Of a stretch of DNA of 10,255 bases, positions 1 through 5,494 are shown piece after piece. Position 1 is the first letter of the stretch. Every line of letters starts with the position of its first letter. Below the pieces are notes generated by a model. It was not told the origin of the DNA. It ran no database searches and saw only the letters and a program-made list of their open reading frames with translations. The DNA comes from Caryophanales bacterium UBA4691 (GTDB lineage: Bacteria; Bacillota_I; Bacilli_A; RFN20; CAG-826), in the NCBI GenBank assembly GCA_002404865.1, contig DHKP01000035.1, forward strand, positions 1 through 10,255, written 5' to 3'. The translations under genes were made by a program, and so were the position numbers.

Positions 1-28
1 ACGCACAAAGCATATAGGAGGAAACTAA

Positions 29-553
29 ATGAAATCAAATAGCAATTTATTCCCAAAGTCATCCTCAGCAAGGCAGATGGAAGCTTTGAAAAAGAAAATT
101 CGAGAAGCAATAGCTGAAGAAAAGAAGAAAAAGAAGAAGGAGCCTAAGTCTCATTTTTCTAAAGGAGAAAGAGAGCTAATAGATGAAGTTAAAGCTCGAG
201 GAGATAAGATTTCAGAAAAAGATGTCGTATTTATCACTAAGGATAAAAACGGTAAAATAGTGTGGCTAGAAAAAGGCCATTTAGCTTCTGAAGGGAAGCT
301 TCCATCTGGATTAGTTCATATCAAGCACAAGCATTCCTCCCAATTTAATGATAAAGGGATACCAAACCATTTAATTTCAAAAGTAATCAAGAAAGCTATT
401 AAAGAAGCTAAAATTGTTGGCACAAGCGGCAAGAACAGAGATGTCTACGAAGCGAAAGTAAATGGAATGGTTGTTCATATAGCAATTACCATTAGTGATA
501 ATGGTTATATTGTCGGAGCACATCCAACATCTACATGGAAGGAGAAAAAATAG
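29..553 (+). CDS. Orphan toxin-like protein with a BECR/RelE-type C-terminal domain
   Basis: A 174-residue protein. ATG 29 is preceded by AGGAGG (16-21) at 7-nt spacing, so the start is secure. Residues 1-60 are highly charged with a lysine run near 32-37. No signal peptide or membrane segment is visible. Residues about 78-170 form the likely domain: GLVHIKHKH (94-102), then a helical stretch (115-127), then IVGTSGKNRDVYE (129-141), NGMVVHIAITIS (146-157) and GYIVGAHP (159-166). The pattern of an early His pair, a helix and then strands with conserved GAHP recalls the BECR/RelE-like RNase toxins of polymorphic toxin systems and DUF4258-like proteins. That match is from memory of the fold, not a search. 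The next gene follows by one base and looks like an immunity gene. No secretion or LXG domain is present, so this is an orphan or detached toxin module. Exact family and active site are uncertain. Confidence 0.6.
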   Translation: MKSNSNLFPKSSSARQMEALKKKIREAIAEEKKKKKKEPKSHFSKGERELIDEVKARGDKISEKDVVFITKDKNGKIVWLEKGHLASEGKLPSGLVHIKHKHSSQFNDKGIPNHLISKVIKKAIKEAKIVGTSGKNRDVYEAKVNGMVVHIAITISDNGYIVGAHPTSTWKEKK

Positions 554-554
554 A

Positions 555-884
555 ATGAAAAAGAAGTTACAATTATTGCTTGAATATGGTTGCTATCCAG
601 TTTGGTCATATGATGAAAATGGCCAACTCATATGGGATGATTTTCCTAAAGATGATAAACCTGATCAACATTTAGAGAAACTAAAAGAAATTATATCTGA
701 TGAGTTCGATTCATTATACGTCAACAACGAACACGAGTTTTCTTCAAAAGGCTTTGATTCAAAAGAAGATGCAAGAAAATTCATTGCACACTTAGATGAG
801 TTTAGAACTCTTGTAAAAGAACGATATTCAAAAGACTATGAAATAGTAGATGATTTCTATGATTTTTCCGATGAGGCAAAATAA
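555..884 (+). CDS. Small acidic probable immunity protein
   Basis: A 109-residue protein starting at ATG 555, with GGAGA (541-545) nine bases upstream inside the end of the toxin gene. An in-frame ATG at 495 exists but lies deep inside the upstream gene with no good ribosome site, so 555 is preferred. The protein begins LLLEYGCYPVWSYDENGQLI, a compact opening that I associate with small proteins encoded next to polymorphic-toxin C-termini. The rest is rich in Asp and Glu, as expected of a partner that neutralises a very basic toxin. There is no signal peptide or membrane segment, so it should be cytoplasmic. The one-base gap to the toxin gene implies co-translation. The role as immunity protein is inferred from position and charge; I cannot name the Pfam family. 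Confidence 0.62.
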   Translation: MKKKLQLLLEYGCYPVWSYDENGQLIWDDFPKDDKPDQHLEKLKEIISDEFDSLYVNNEHEFSSKGFDSKEDARKFIAHLDEFRTLVKERYSKDYEIVDDFYDFSDEAK

Positions 885-931
885 GTAAGTTTCATTTGAT
901 TACAAACGAATATTATCCTATTAATTTTAGC

Positions 932-971
932 AAAAAGGCGGCATATAGCATTCGTGCATATGCCGCTTTTA
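932..971 (+). terminator. Rho-independent terminator with UUCG tetraloop
   Basis: Arms GCGGCATAT (938-946) and ATATGCCGC (958-966) pair perfectly. After one bulged A, an inner GCA/TGC stem closes a TTCG tetraloop (951-954). TTTT follows at 967-970, and an AAAAA tract (932-936) precedes the stem, so it could also stop transcription arriving on the minus strand. It lies about 50 bases after the probable immunity gene and ends that two-gene unit. Confidence 0.85.
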
Positions 972-1601
972 TATAGAGGAGGATGCGAGGACGATATGTT
1001 TTCATACTCTACATCAGTTAAAATCAAGCGAAATTTCAGTGCTAAAAAAGCATGTATTTATCGACTATTTCTTAATTTCCAGCTTAACAACACTCTCCAC
1101 ATGCGTAACATGGAGGCAAAGAATAGGTCCATCAATACGAGGCAGAGTGCGGAAAGAACATGTCCGCCACATTCCAAACGCGAATATGTAACTGGTAAAA
1201 GGCCAACTAGGGTCGTATGGGTTGCGCTTTTCCGTTTTTCTCAGCAAGAGCATCGCTGATGGGACGCCTCAAAGAGCCAGAACGGACAAAGCCAACACAC
1301 GAAATCAGGGCGTTTCTTCATTGCCCGGCAATCTTTTCTTGAATGGTTAGGCCTTTTCTGACGGACGCTTTCAGACGAGGCTTCGGAAGCAGAGTGAAGA
1401 TCTCTTTTAGGATGTAATCCTTGAAAGAAGCTGCGGGCACTGGCAACTAGATTGCACAAGGACGTCAGAAGGTCATCTCAAAGAAGCTGCGTGAGATCAA
1501 GGATAGGAGGAGTAGCAAGAACCAACAAGACGTGTCTACAAAACGTTGGCCGCTGCAGCCAATGAATTAAATACTAACGTTTGTGTCAAAAGTATTGACG
1601 C
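972..1601. other. Gene-poor, decayed stretch
   Basis: No convincing intact gene is visible in these 630 bases. The part from 1065 to 1170 carries an rlmD-like tail on the minus strand, listed separately. A plus-strand reading from 1462 to 1569 gives AQGRQKVISKKLREIKDRR and a few more residues before a stop; it has no start or recognised family. The sequence AAGAAGCTGCG occurs twice (near 1427 and 1482). The open frames at 954-1259 (plus) and 1241-1459 (minus) have odd composition and no family resemblance. The stretch is best read as remnants of older genes or insertions. Confidence 0.5.
1065..1170 (-). pseudogene. Decayed fragment resembling the 3' end of rlmD/rumA (copy 1)
   Basis: Read on the minus strand, one frame gives DMFFPHS (from about 1163) and another gives THVESVVKLEIKK followed by a stop at 1065-1067. 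RlmD/RumA 23S rRNA m5U methyltransferases end with a DMFP-x-T-x-HVE-x-VV-x-L motif, so this looks like a tail of that gene. The two halves are out of frame and farther apart (60 bases from GACATG to CATGTGGAG) than in a working gene, about 21 bases. A similar fragment with the same 60-base spacing lies at 3000-3198. No methyltransferase body is present, so it cannot be functional. Confidence 0.5.
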
Positions 1602-2051
1602 CTATCCAGCATCTTTTTCTTCGCTCATTTTTTTGATGGCTCGAATTAAAGCGGATAAATCATCAATTGTAGCGATTTCATTATTTTCTAGAAAAATATC
1701 AAGAATCATTAAATCCTGTTCCAGTTTTTTATCTTGCACAAACAAAACCTTTTCCTTTTTTCCGAATTGTATTTTGCCACTGTGCATAAGCATAAATAAC
1801 GAAACAAGCTGTCCTTCTAAATCATTCGTTTTCGACAATTCGGAAGATCCGTACAAGATATAATCAATAGTAACATTGTATTTCTTACACATTTTATCTA
1901 ATAAATCAATTCTAGGGAAAACCTCGCCGCTTTCGTATTTAATTAACGATTGTTGGGAAACGTCAAAAACATCCATTCCGCTCACCTCTTTTAAGGTTAA
2001 TCCTGCTTTCTCTCTTGATTCCTTTAACCTTTTATGCCAATCCCTATCCAT
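1602..2051 (-). CDS. XRE/Cro-family transcriptional repressor
   Basis: A 149-residue DNA-binding protein. Residues about 7-62 form the HTH_3 fold: RLKESREKAGLTLKEVSG, then VSQQSLIKYESGEVFPRIDLL (recognition-helix region), then KYNVTIDYILYGSS, a classic ending of XRE domains. The C-terminal half is helical, of unknown role, and probably serves dimerisation or sensing. A longer reading from 2108 exists, but the probable promoter -10 box (2079-2084) lies inside that extension. ATG 2051 has AAAGGAAG upstream at suitable spacing, so 2051 is chosen. The gene is divergent from the 2148-2896 pair, with a 96-bp gap holding both promoters and a palindrome. It probably represses that pair and itself. 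This is an inference from layout. Confidence 0.88.
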   Translation of the reverse strand: MDRDWHKRLKESREKAGLTLKEVSGMDVFDVSQQSLIKYESGEVFPRIDLLDKMCKKYNVTIDYILYGSSELSKTNDLEGQLVSLFMLMHSGKIQFGKKEKVLFVQDKKLEQDLMILDIFLENNEIATIDDLSALIRAIKKMSEEKDAG

Positions 2052-2078
2052 TTTATTAAATCTTCCTTTAACAATTAA

Positions 2079-2108
2079 ATTATAAATCAATCTATATTGA
2101 ATTTTCAA
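2079..2108 (-). promoter_or_regulatory. Sigma-A-type promoter of the XRE gene
   Basis: On the minus strand, TTGAAA (2103-2108) and TATAAT (2079-2084) are separated by 18 bases. This consensus-like promoter lies just upstream of ATG 2051. Its position rules out translation from the longer start at 2108. Confidence 0.7.
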
Positions 2109-2109
2109 T
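2096..2109. promoter_or_regulatory. Candidate operator palindrome ATTGAA-TT-TTCAAT
   Basis: Perfect 6-bp arms around a 2-bp centre. It covers the -35 hexamers of both divergent promoters (plus 2097-2102, minus 2103-2108). One dimeric repressor bound here would block both directions. The XRE protein encoded alongside is the obvious candidate. Part of the symmetry could simply come from two back-to-back TTGAA-type -35 boxes. Confidence 0.5.
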
Positions 2110-2129
2110 GATTCTTACTAGAATATAAT
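2097..2129 (+). promoter_or_regulatory. Probable promoter of the DUF6883/DUF4926-like pair
   Basis: TTGAAT (2097-2102) is followed after 16 bases by TAGAAT (2119-2124), which runs into TATAAT (2124-2129). TAGAAT gives the better spacing; TATAAT is the better hexamer, but no good -35 lies 17 bases upstream of it. Either would give a very short leader before the AGGAGG at 2135-2140. Confidence 0.5.
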
Positions 2130-2147
2130 CGTGCAGGAGGAACTCAT

Positions 2148-2681
2148 ATGTCTTATAAAACTGGCGGTGGGGACCACCTTCAACCATATAGCGAAAACAA
2201 CGGCCGGTATGAAAGCGTAGAAAAAGCGAGCCAAAATGAGAACGATACAAAAAATTTAGTACTTGTTCATTATTATGGTTTCCCAAAAGAGAATTTCCCT
2301 TTTGCCTTTCCAACATATGGCGTCCATGACTCAGATTACTGTGATATTTTCGTTAAATATTCAAGGGGGCGCGTCAAGGGGGTTCTTATCGATGAAAGAA
2401 AAGCAATCTATTTATTAACCTGCAGAACAAAGGATGATAAATCGCTATTCTTAAATAAACTTGGTTATAGTGAAAAGGAAAAGGAGAAATTATTAGACGA
2501 CATTGAGGGCAATACGATGATTAAGACTCTGACTTTTAGCAGGTTGGAAGAAAAATGCTTAAAATGTGAAGCCGAAACAATTTTAAAAGGTAATATAGTT
2601 ACAAGCGTATGGGAGCTCAAAGAAAATTTGGAAATTAGATTCATAACGTTGATACCGGGAGGAGAAAAAAGATGGAAATAG
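2148..2681 (+). CDS. DUF6883-like protein, candidate toxin module
   Basis: A 177-residue protein with AGGAGG (2135-2140) seven bases before ATG 2148. It opens with GGGDHLQPYSENNGRYE (6-22), a glycine-rich linker type often seen just before the C-terminal domain of phage-head (MuF-like) or polymorphic toxins. Residues about 75-170 resemble DUF6883: a strand (VKGVLIDERKAIYLL), the FLNKLGYSEKEKEKLLDDI helices (101-119), a basic/Cys segment, then ILKGNIVTSVWELKE and IRFITLIPG at the end. These assignments are from memory of family shape. The stop overlaps the next gene by 10 bases, and the XRE repressor is divergent. Seen alone, the protein could be a toxin C-terminal domain detached from its delivery part, or the toxin of a two-gene toxin-antitoxin module. 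No activity can be assigned. Confidence 0.6.
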   Translation: MSYKTGGGDHLQPYSENNGRYESVEKASQNENDTKNLVLVHYYGFPKENFPFAFPTYGVHDSDYCDIFVKYSRGRVKGVLIDERKAIYLLTCRTKDDKSLFLNKLGYSEKEKEKLLDDIEGNTMIKTLTFSRLEEKCLKCEAETILKGNIVTSVWELKENLEIRFITLIPGGEKRWK

Positions 2682-2896
2682 ATTTAGGGACTAAAATCAT
2701 TACCCTCGTTGACAAAGACATCATTGAGAGAGACGACGCACATATTTTTCTTCCCAAGGGGCTTGTGGGGTATGTTTGCGACACCGAATATATAAAAGAA
2801 GGTTTTGTGATGGTCCAATTCTTTGAAAAAAACATTACGGAGAATGGAACCGGCGTTTATTCCTATAAGGTCGACGAAATCAAGCCCGAAGCTTGA
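2672..2896 (+). CDS. DUF4926-like small protein, candidate antitoxin/immunity partner
   Basis: A 74-residue protein starting at ATG 2672, which overlaps the TAG stop of the upstream gene (ATGGAAATAG). GGGAGGAG (2657-2664) lies seven bases before the start, so translation is probably coupled. The layout LV..D (13-16), LPKGLVGYVCD (27-37), GFVMVQFFEK (44-53) and VDEIKPEA at the end resembles DUF4926, a small beta-rich domain that I recall as often encoded next to DUF6883 proteins. That pairing supports a shared function, plausibly immunity or antitoxin. It is acidic and cytoplasmic. It ends at a probable terminator that overlaps its last codons. Confidence 0.66.
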   Translation: MEIDLGTKIITLVDKDIIERDDAHIFLPKGLVGYVCDTEYIKEGFVMVQFFEKNITENGTGVYSYKVDEIKPEA

Positions 2897-2916
2897 TGAC
2901 AATCATTCGGCTTTTT
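2882..2916 (+). terminator. Probable terminator of the DUF6883/DUF4926-like operon
   Basis: AAGCCCGAA (2882-2890) pairs with TTCGGCTT (2906-2913), with one bulged C, followed by a short T run to 2916. The left arm lies inside the last codons of the gene. The loop is rather long, so this is a moderate-strength call. Confidence 0.55.
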
Positions 2917-3296
2917 CGCGTTAATGTTAAGCTGAAGTTGAAAAACGCCTTAGTGCTGCCAGCCTCTTCTCATACGAGTAAAGGTTTTATTTTGCGACTT
3001 TACCACCATTCGGACGGCCTCCAACAAAAAGAGGATTCCCCTCGTTTTCTAAACGAAGGAAACCCATCAGTTTTCGCGATTTGCGAGTATTTTCCGCCAT
3101 TTTTGCGACTAAGCAACACCACCGTCTCAACATGCATCGTTCCCACATGAAACACATGTTTACGAAACTGAGGTAGGCTACGGAATAGACATGTCCACTG
3201 ACGTGTGATTTTTCATATGTCTACTGGATGGTGAATACGAGGTAAGTCGTATCGGATGCGCAATCAAATACATTCGATTTGCTCGTTTTGAGCTGA
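2917..3296. other. Intergenic stretch with decayed sequence
   Basis: No intact gene is visible. It holds the second rlmD-like tail (listed separately) and a short hairpin around TCGTTT (3042-3047) and AAACGA (3051-3056) with no T run. The sequence from 3199 to 3296, just downstream of the AlbA_2-type gene's stop, shows no feature I can name. I see no clear terminator for that gene. Confidence 0.45.
3000..3198 (-). pseudogene. Decayed fragment resembling the 3' end of rlmD/rumA (copy 2)
   Basis: On the minus strand, VDMSIP (3181-3198) is followed by a stop. In a later frame comes TMHVETVVLLSRKNGGKYSQ (about 3080-3137), then residues without resemblance, ending at 3000. The VDMF-P and HVE-x-VV-x-L pair is the end of RlmD/RumA methyltransferases. 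The spacing from GACATG to CATGTTGAG is 60 bases, the same as in the fragment at 1065-1170. By hand, 41 of 73 aligned bases agree between the copies, mostly at the two ends. There is no methyltransferase body. Confidence 0.5.
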
Positions 3297-4967
3297 TTAT
3301 CTGAACCTGTATTTGCCTTTGCCTTTGCCTTTCACCTGCTCCACCACATTTAGATTTTGGAGGTAGCTGATGTAATTAGTGCTAGCCGACTTCGAGGCGT
3401 TGAGGTAAGACACGATGTCCGCCCGACTGAACTCTTCGTTGAAGAAACGATCAAAGATGGCGGTCAGCGTTTTCCTGATGGAATTGGAATACGTTGATCT
3501 GTTGATGATGCCTATCGCGTCCACGCTATTAATCTTTATCCTCTCGCCACCAAAGTCCAAATTTTGGTCTTTCGAGGTAGTGTTTTGGTCTTCAAAGTCC
3601 AAATTTTGGTCTTTCGAGGTAGTTTTTTGGCCTTCAAAGTCCAAATTTTGGTCATTCGTAGCCAAATCCATTGCCTTATAGGAATATTGAAGGTACTTCG
3701 TGCTTATCGGTATCATGACGGATGTGATGTCGATGTTCTCGTCGTATTCCTGATAATGGATGCCATCGCTTCCGTTCTCAACCATGGCGCGTTTCGCTTT
3801 GCCGACCCCAGAGCCGAAAGACTCGATGAGATCGAGAGATCTGAACATCTCACGGATAGAGGGGTTCTCATACATCCTGTTTGGGAAGGAATCTTTCGTG
3901 TTTAGGTCTTGTATTGTTATTGGTGGAATCGGCTTGTTGTAGTTGGTTATCACAATGGAGTCATCATAGACATATACTTGGACGCTTCTAGGGTTTTCGT
4001 AGTTCTTATGCACGATGGCATTCGTCAAAAGCTCTTCGACCGCGGAATACGGGTAATTGTATATGGTCTCGCTTTTGAGGTCGTCTTTCACGCGGAGAGT
4101 CAGGGATTTCAAATAGGCATTATTGATCTCGTCCATGACGTTCCTGAGTTGCTTCCAAATAGGCCCTCTGAACTCCTTGGAGGACATCACCGATTCGCCC
4201 GAGGCGCTTTTGTGAATCAGCTCGACGTAGGAATAAGGGATGAATTTTTCCGGACTTCTGGAGAACATGAGCAAAGCGAAATTCTTCACCATGCCCGTTT
4301 CAACATCAACAAGCCCCATATGCTCCGCCATATCCTGTTTGGACAGGTTCTTGGTGTTTTCCCGGTCGGTGGATGCGTTGAGGTATTCCCTTATATAGTC
4401 AACGTCGAGGTCATCGATGGTGGCAACGTTAGAATATTCTTCCGTGAAATGGTAGTCTGAGAACTTCTTAAGAAGCTCGAATTCCTCTTTGATGGAAGCG
4501 AGCCGAGAGTCTCTTTCAACGCGAACGTACCTGCCTCTTTTGAGATTGATGGTTTTGTCCTTTTCAGCCTTCTCAAGGACCTCGTATGGACCGATGTTGT
4601 TGTTCGAGAATGCGAAAATGACGAAGAAGCGGCCGTCGATTTCGGCGTGCGTCATCGCGTAATTTACTTTAGGCTTTATGAATCCAATCAGGGATTTCAA
4701 GGAATTCTCCACGGTCTCGATCTGGCTCTCGTCATATCCGAGGATCGGCCTTATCGGCGTGCCTTTCGATTCGGGCTCTTTGTGCTCTTCTACGCCCACC
4801 AAGATCATGGACAGATTCCTGTTCATGAGGTTGTTCGAGAAAGCGCACATCGTCTTCAAGATGCTATCTCTCTGGAGATGGGATTTTTTGTACTCGATGC
4901 AGTCGGATTCGAGCTTGCATTCTCTGAGGTACTGCAAAGCTATCTTTTTAATATCGTCGGAATTCAT
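3297..4967 (-). CDS. AlbA_2 (Schlafen-like) and GHKL-ATPase transcriptional regulator
   Basis: A 556-residue protein. ATG 4967 follows GAGGTGAT (4978-4971 on this strand), an excellent ribosome site. Domains: AlbA_2/Schlafen-like region about 15-155 (ESDCIEYKKS at 20-29, RYVRVERDSRLAS at 146-158); a linker domain to about 300; a GHKL ATP-binding module of the HATPase_c_4 type about 300-425 (AVEELLTNAIVHKNY at 309-323, FGSGVGKAKRAM at 384-395); a repeat linker of DQNLDFEGQKTTSK units (439-475); and a winged helix about 495-556 ending KGKGKGKYRF. This architecture is widespread and often annotated as ATP-binding or putative transcriptional regulator; its ligand is unknown. The promoter boxes described separately suggest autoregulation. 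The region is richer in G+C than its neighbours, hinting at separate acquisition. Confidence 0.88.
   Translation of the reverse strand: MNSDDIKKIALQYLRECKLESDCIEYKKSHLQRDSILKTMCAFSNNLMNRNLSMILVGVEEHKEPESKGTPIRPILGYDESQIETVENSLKSLIGFIKPKVNYAMTHAEIDGRFFVIFAFSNNNIGPYEVLEKAEKDKTINLKRGRYVRVERDSRLASIKEEFELLKKFSDYHFTEEYSNVATIDDLDVDYIREYLNASTDRENTKNLSKQDMAEHMGLVDVETGMVKNFALLMFSRSPEKFIPYSYVELIHKSASGESVMSSKEFRGPIWKQLRNVMDEINNAYLKSLTLRVKDDLKSETIYNYPYSAVEELLTNAIVHKNYENPRSVQVYVYDDSIVITNYNKPIPPITIQDLNTKDSFPNRMYENPSIREMFRSLDLIESFGSGVGKAKRAMVENGSDGIHYQEYDENIDITSVMIPISTKYLQYSYKAMDLATNDQNLDFEGQKTTSKDQNLDFEDQNTTSKDQNLDFGGERIKINSVDAIGIINRSTYSNSIRKTLTAIFDRFFNEEFSRADIVSYLNASKSASTNYISYLQNLNVVEQVKGKGKGKYRFR
3551..3660. 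repeat. 42-bp tandem repeat inside the AlbA_2 regulator gene, three copies
   Basis: CAAAGTCCAAATTTTGGTC starts at 3551, 3593 and 3635, an exact 42-bp period, so the frame is kept. Each full unit encodes DQNLDFEGQKTTSK or a close variant, forming the linker between the ATPase and winged-helix domains. Copy number is likely to vary between strains through slippage. The core AAAGTCCAAATTTT is also found, with slight changes, in the gene's own promoter. Confidence 0.9.
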
Positions 4968-4983
4968 TTTATCACCTCATTTT

Positions 4984-5047
4984 TGGACTTTCGTGCCATT
5001 TATGCCATCCAATGTCCAAATTTTACCATGAAAGTCCATTTTTTCAA
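4984..5047 (-). promoter_or_regulatory. Promoter and candidate operator boxes of the AlbA_2 regulator gene
   Basis: On the minus strand, TTGAAA (5042-5047) and TAAAAT (5020-5025) are 16 bases apart. Three related boxes lie here. In plus orientation AAAGTCCA (5031-5038) sits in the spacer and AATGTCCAAATTTT (5011-5024) spans the -10 box and the expected start of transcription. TGGACTTT (4984-4991, the inverse of AAAGTCCA) lies just before the ribosome site. The outer boxes form an inverted repeat. This is a typical repressor layout; the likely binder is the regulator itself, by inference. Confidence 0.6.
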
Positions 5048-5216
5048 TAATCATCTACATACTTAGTAAACTTTATGCCATATCGAATTACGCCAAAATA
5101 AAGTTCGCCGTCTAGTCTTTTTTCATCCAACGCAAAAGCTAATGTCTTTATATTGTAAAGCAGTATCAATAGCACGCAATGCCCTTGGTTGTTTTTCTAT
5201 AAATCGTTGGCGCAAT
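5044..5216 (-). pseudogene. Frameshifted tail of an unidentified gene
   Basis: On the minus strand, LRQRFIEKQPRALRAIDTAL and following residues (to QYKDISF) read in one frame from 5216 to 5135. One extra base in the A run at 5134-5137 shifts the frame, and ALDEKRLDGELYFGVIRYGI continues to a TGA at 5044-5046. The two halves join smoothly into a plausible folded C-terminus of about 56 residues. An in-frame TGA precedes the fragment at 5217-5219, and there is no start. It lies just downstream of the 88-residue gene and was perhaps once the third gene of that unit. I do not recognise the family. Its stop overlaps the -35 box of the next gene's promoter. Confidence 0.6.
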
Positions 5217-5227
5217 CATAAAAAATT

Positions 5228-5494
5228 CTAAATATTTTTCACTTTAGAAATCGCTTGATTATAACTTTCCTCATCGATCTTTAGCTTATCAAGTTCATCT
5301 ACGACAACATCCTTAATCGCTTGCTCAAAATAAGAGCAATCAAAATTATCTTCATCGCATTCGCATTTGATTTCATCTAAAACAATGTTTTTAGTTTCAA
5401 TTATGAATTTAACCAATTCATCTAATAGCGGCGTATCTGAGTTCAGAGTAGCAACAATGTTACCTTTGTATTTGATTCGAATCTGATTGTCCAT
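5228..5494 (-). CDS. Small acidic protein of the PHP-ATPase operon
   Basis: An 88-residue protein whose start lies 35 bases inside the end of the PHP-ATPase gene, in another frame. AAAGGAG lies upstream of ATG 5494 at about 11 bases from the core, so it is probably translated in its own right. The sequence opens with a short beta-like part (IRIKYKGNIVATLNSDTPLL). It continues with an acidic stretch carrying three close cysteines (KCECDEDNFDCS, 43-54) and ends with two helices (AIKDVVVDELDKL, SYNQAISKVKNI). There is no signal or membrane segment. I do not recognise the family. The overlap implies a partner role with the ATPase, such as regulator or antitoxin-like subunit, but that is inference. 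Confidence 0.68.
   Translation of the reverse strand: MDNQIRIKYKGNIVATLNSDTPLLDELVKFIIETKNIVLDEIKCECDEDNFDCSYFEQAIKDVVVDELDKLKIDEESYNQAISKVKNI

Noticed and set aside
954..1259. 101-codon open frame on the plus strand, with GAGGAGG at about 976-982
   Set aside because: It begins inside the terminator hairpin, or at ATG 995 for the ribosome site. It runs antisense to the rlmD-like remnant and has no family resemblance or sensible composition.
1241..1459. 72-codon frame on the minus strand
   Set aside because: Rich in Ser, Arg, Lys and Cys with no domain, no ribosome site and no neighbours to support it; probably chance in a decayed stretch.
1585..1601. Hairpin GTCAA-TACTT-TTGAC after the XRE gene as a terminator
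   Set aside because: Only five base pairs, low G+C and no T run on the minus strand after it.
2052..2108. 19-residue N-terminal extension of the XRE protein
   Set aside because: The probable -10 and spacer of its promoter lie within this stretch, and the 2051 start has its own ribosome site.
3551..3660. Possible CRISPR array
   Set aside because: Only three units with near-identical spacers, in frame within a coding region. It is a tandem coding repeat, with no cas genes in the window.
3909..4460. 183-codon open frame on the plus strand
   Set aside because: It is antisense to the AlbA_2 regulator, has no ribosome site and no recognisable domain.
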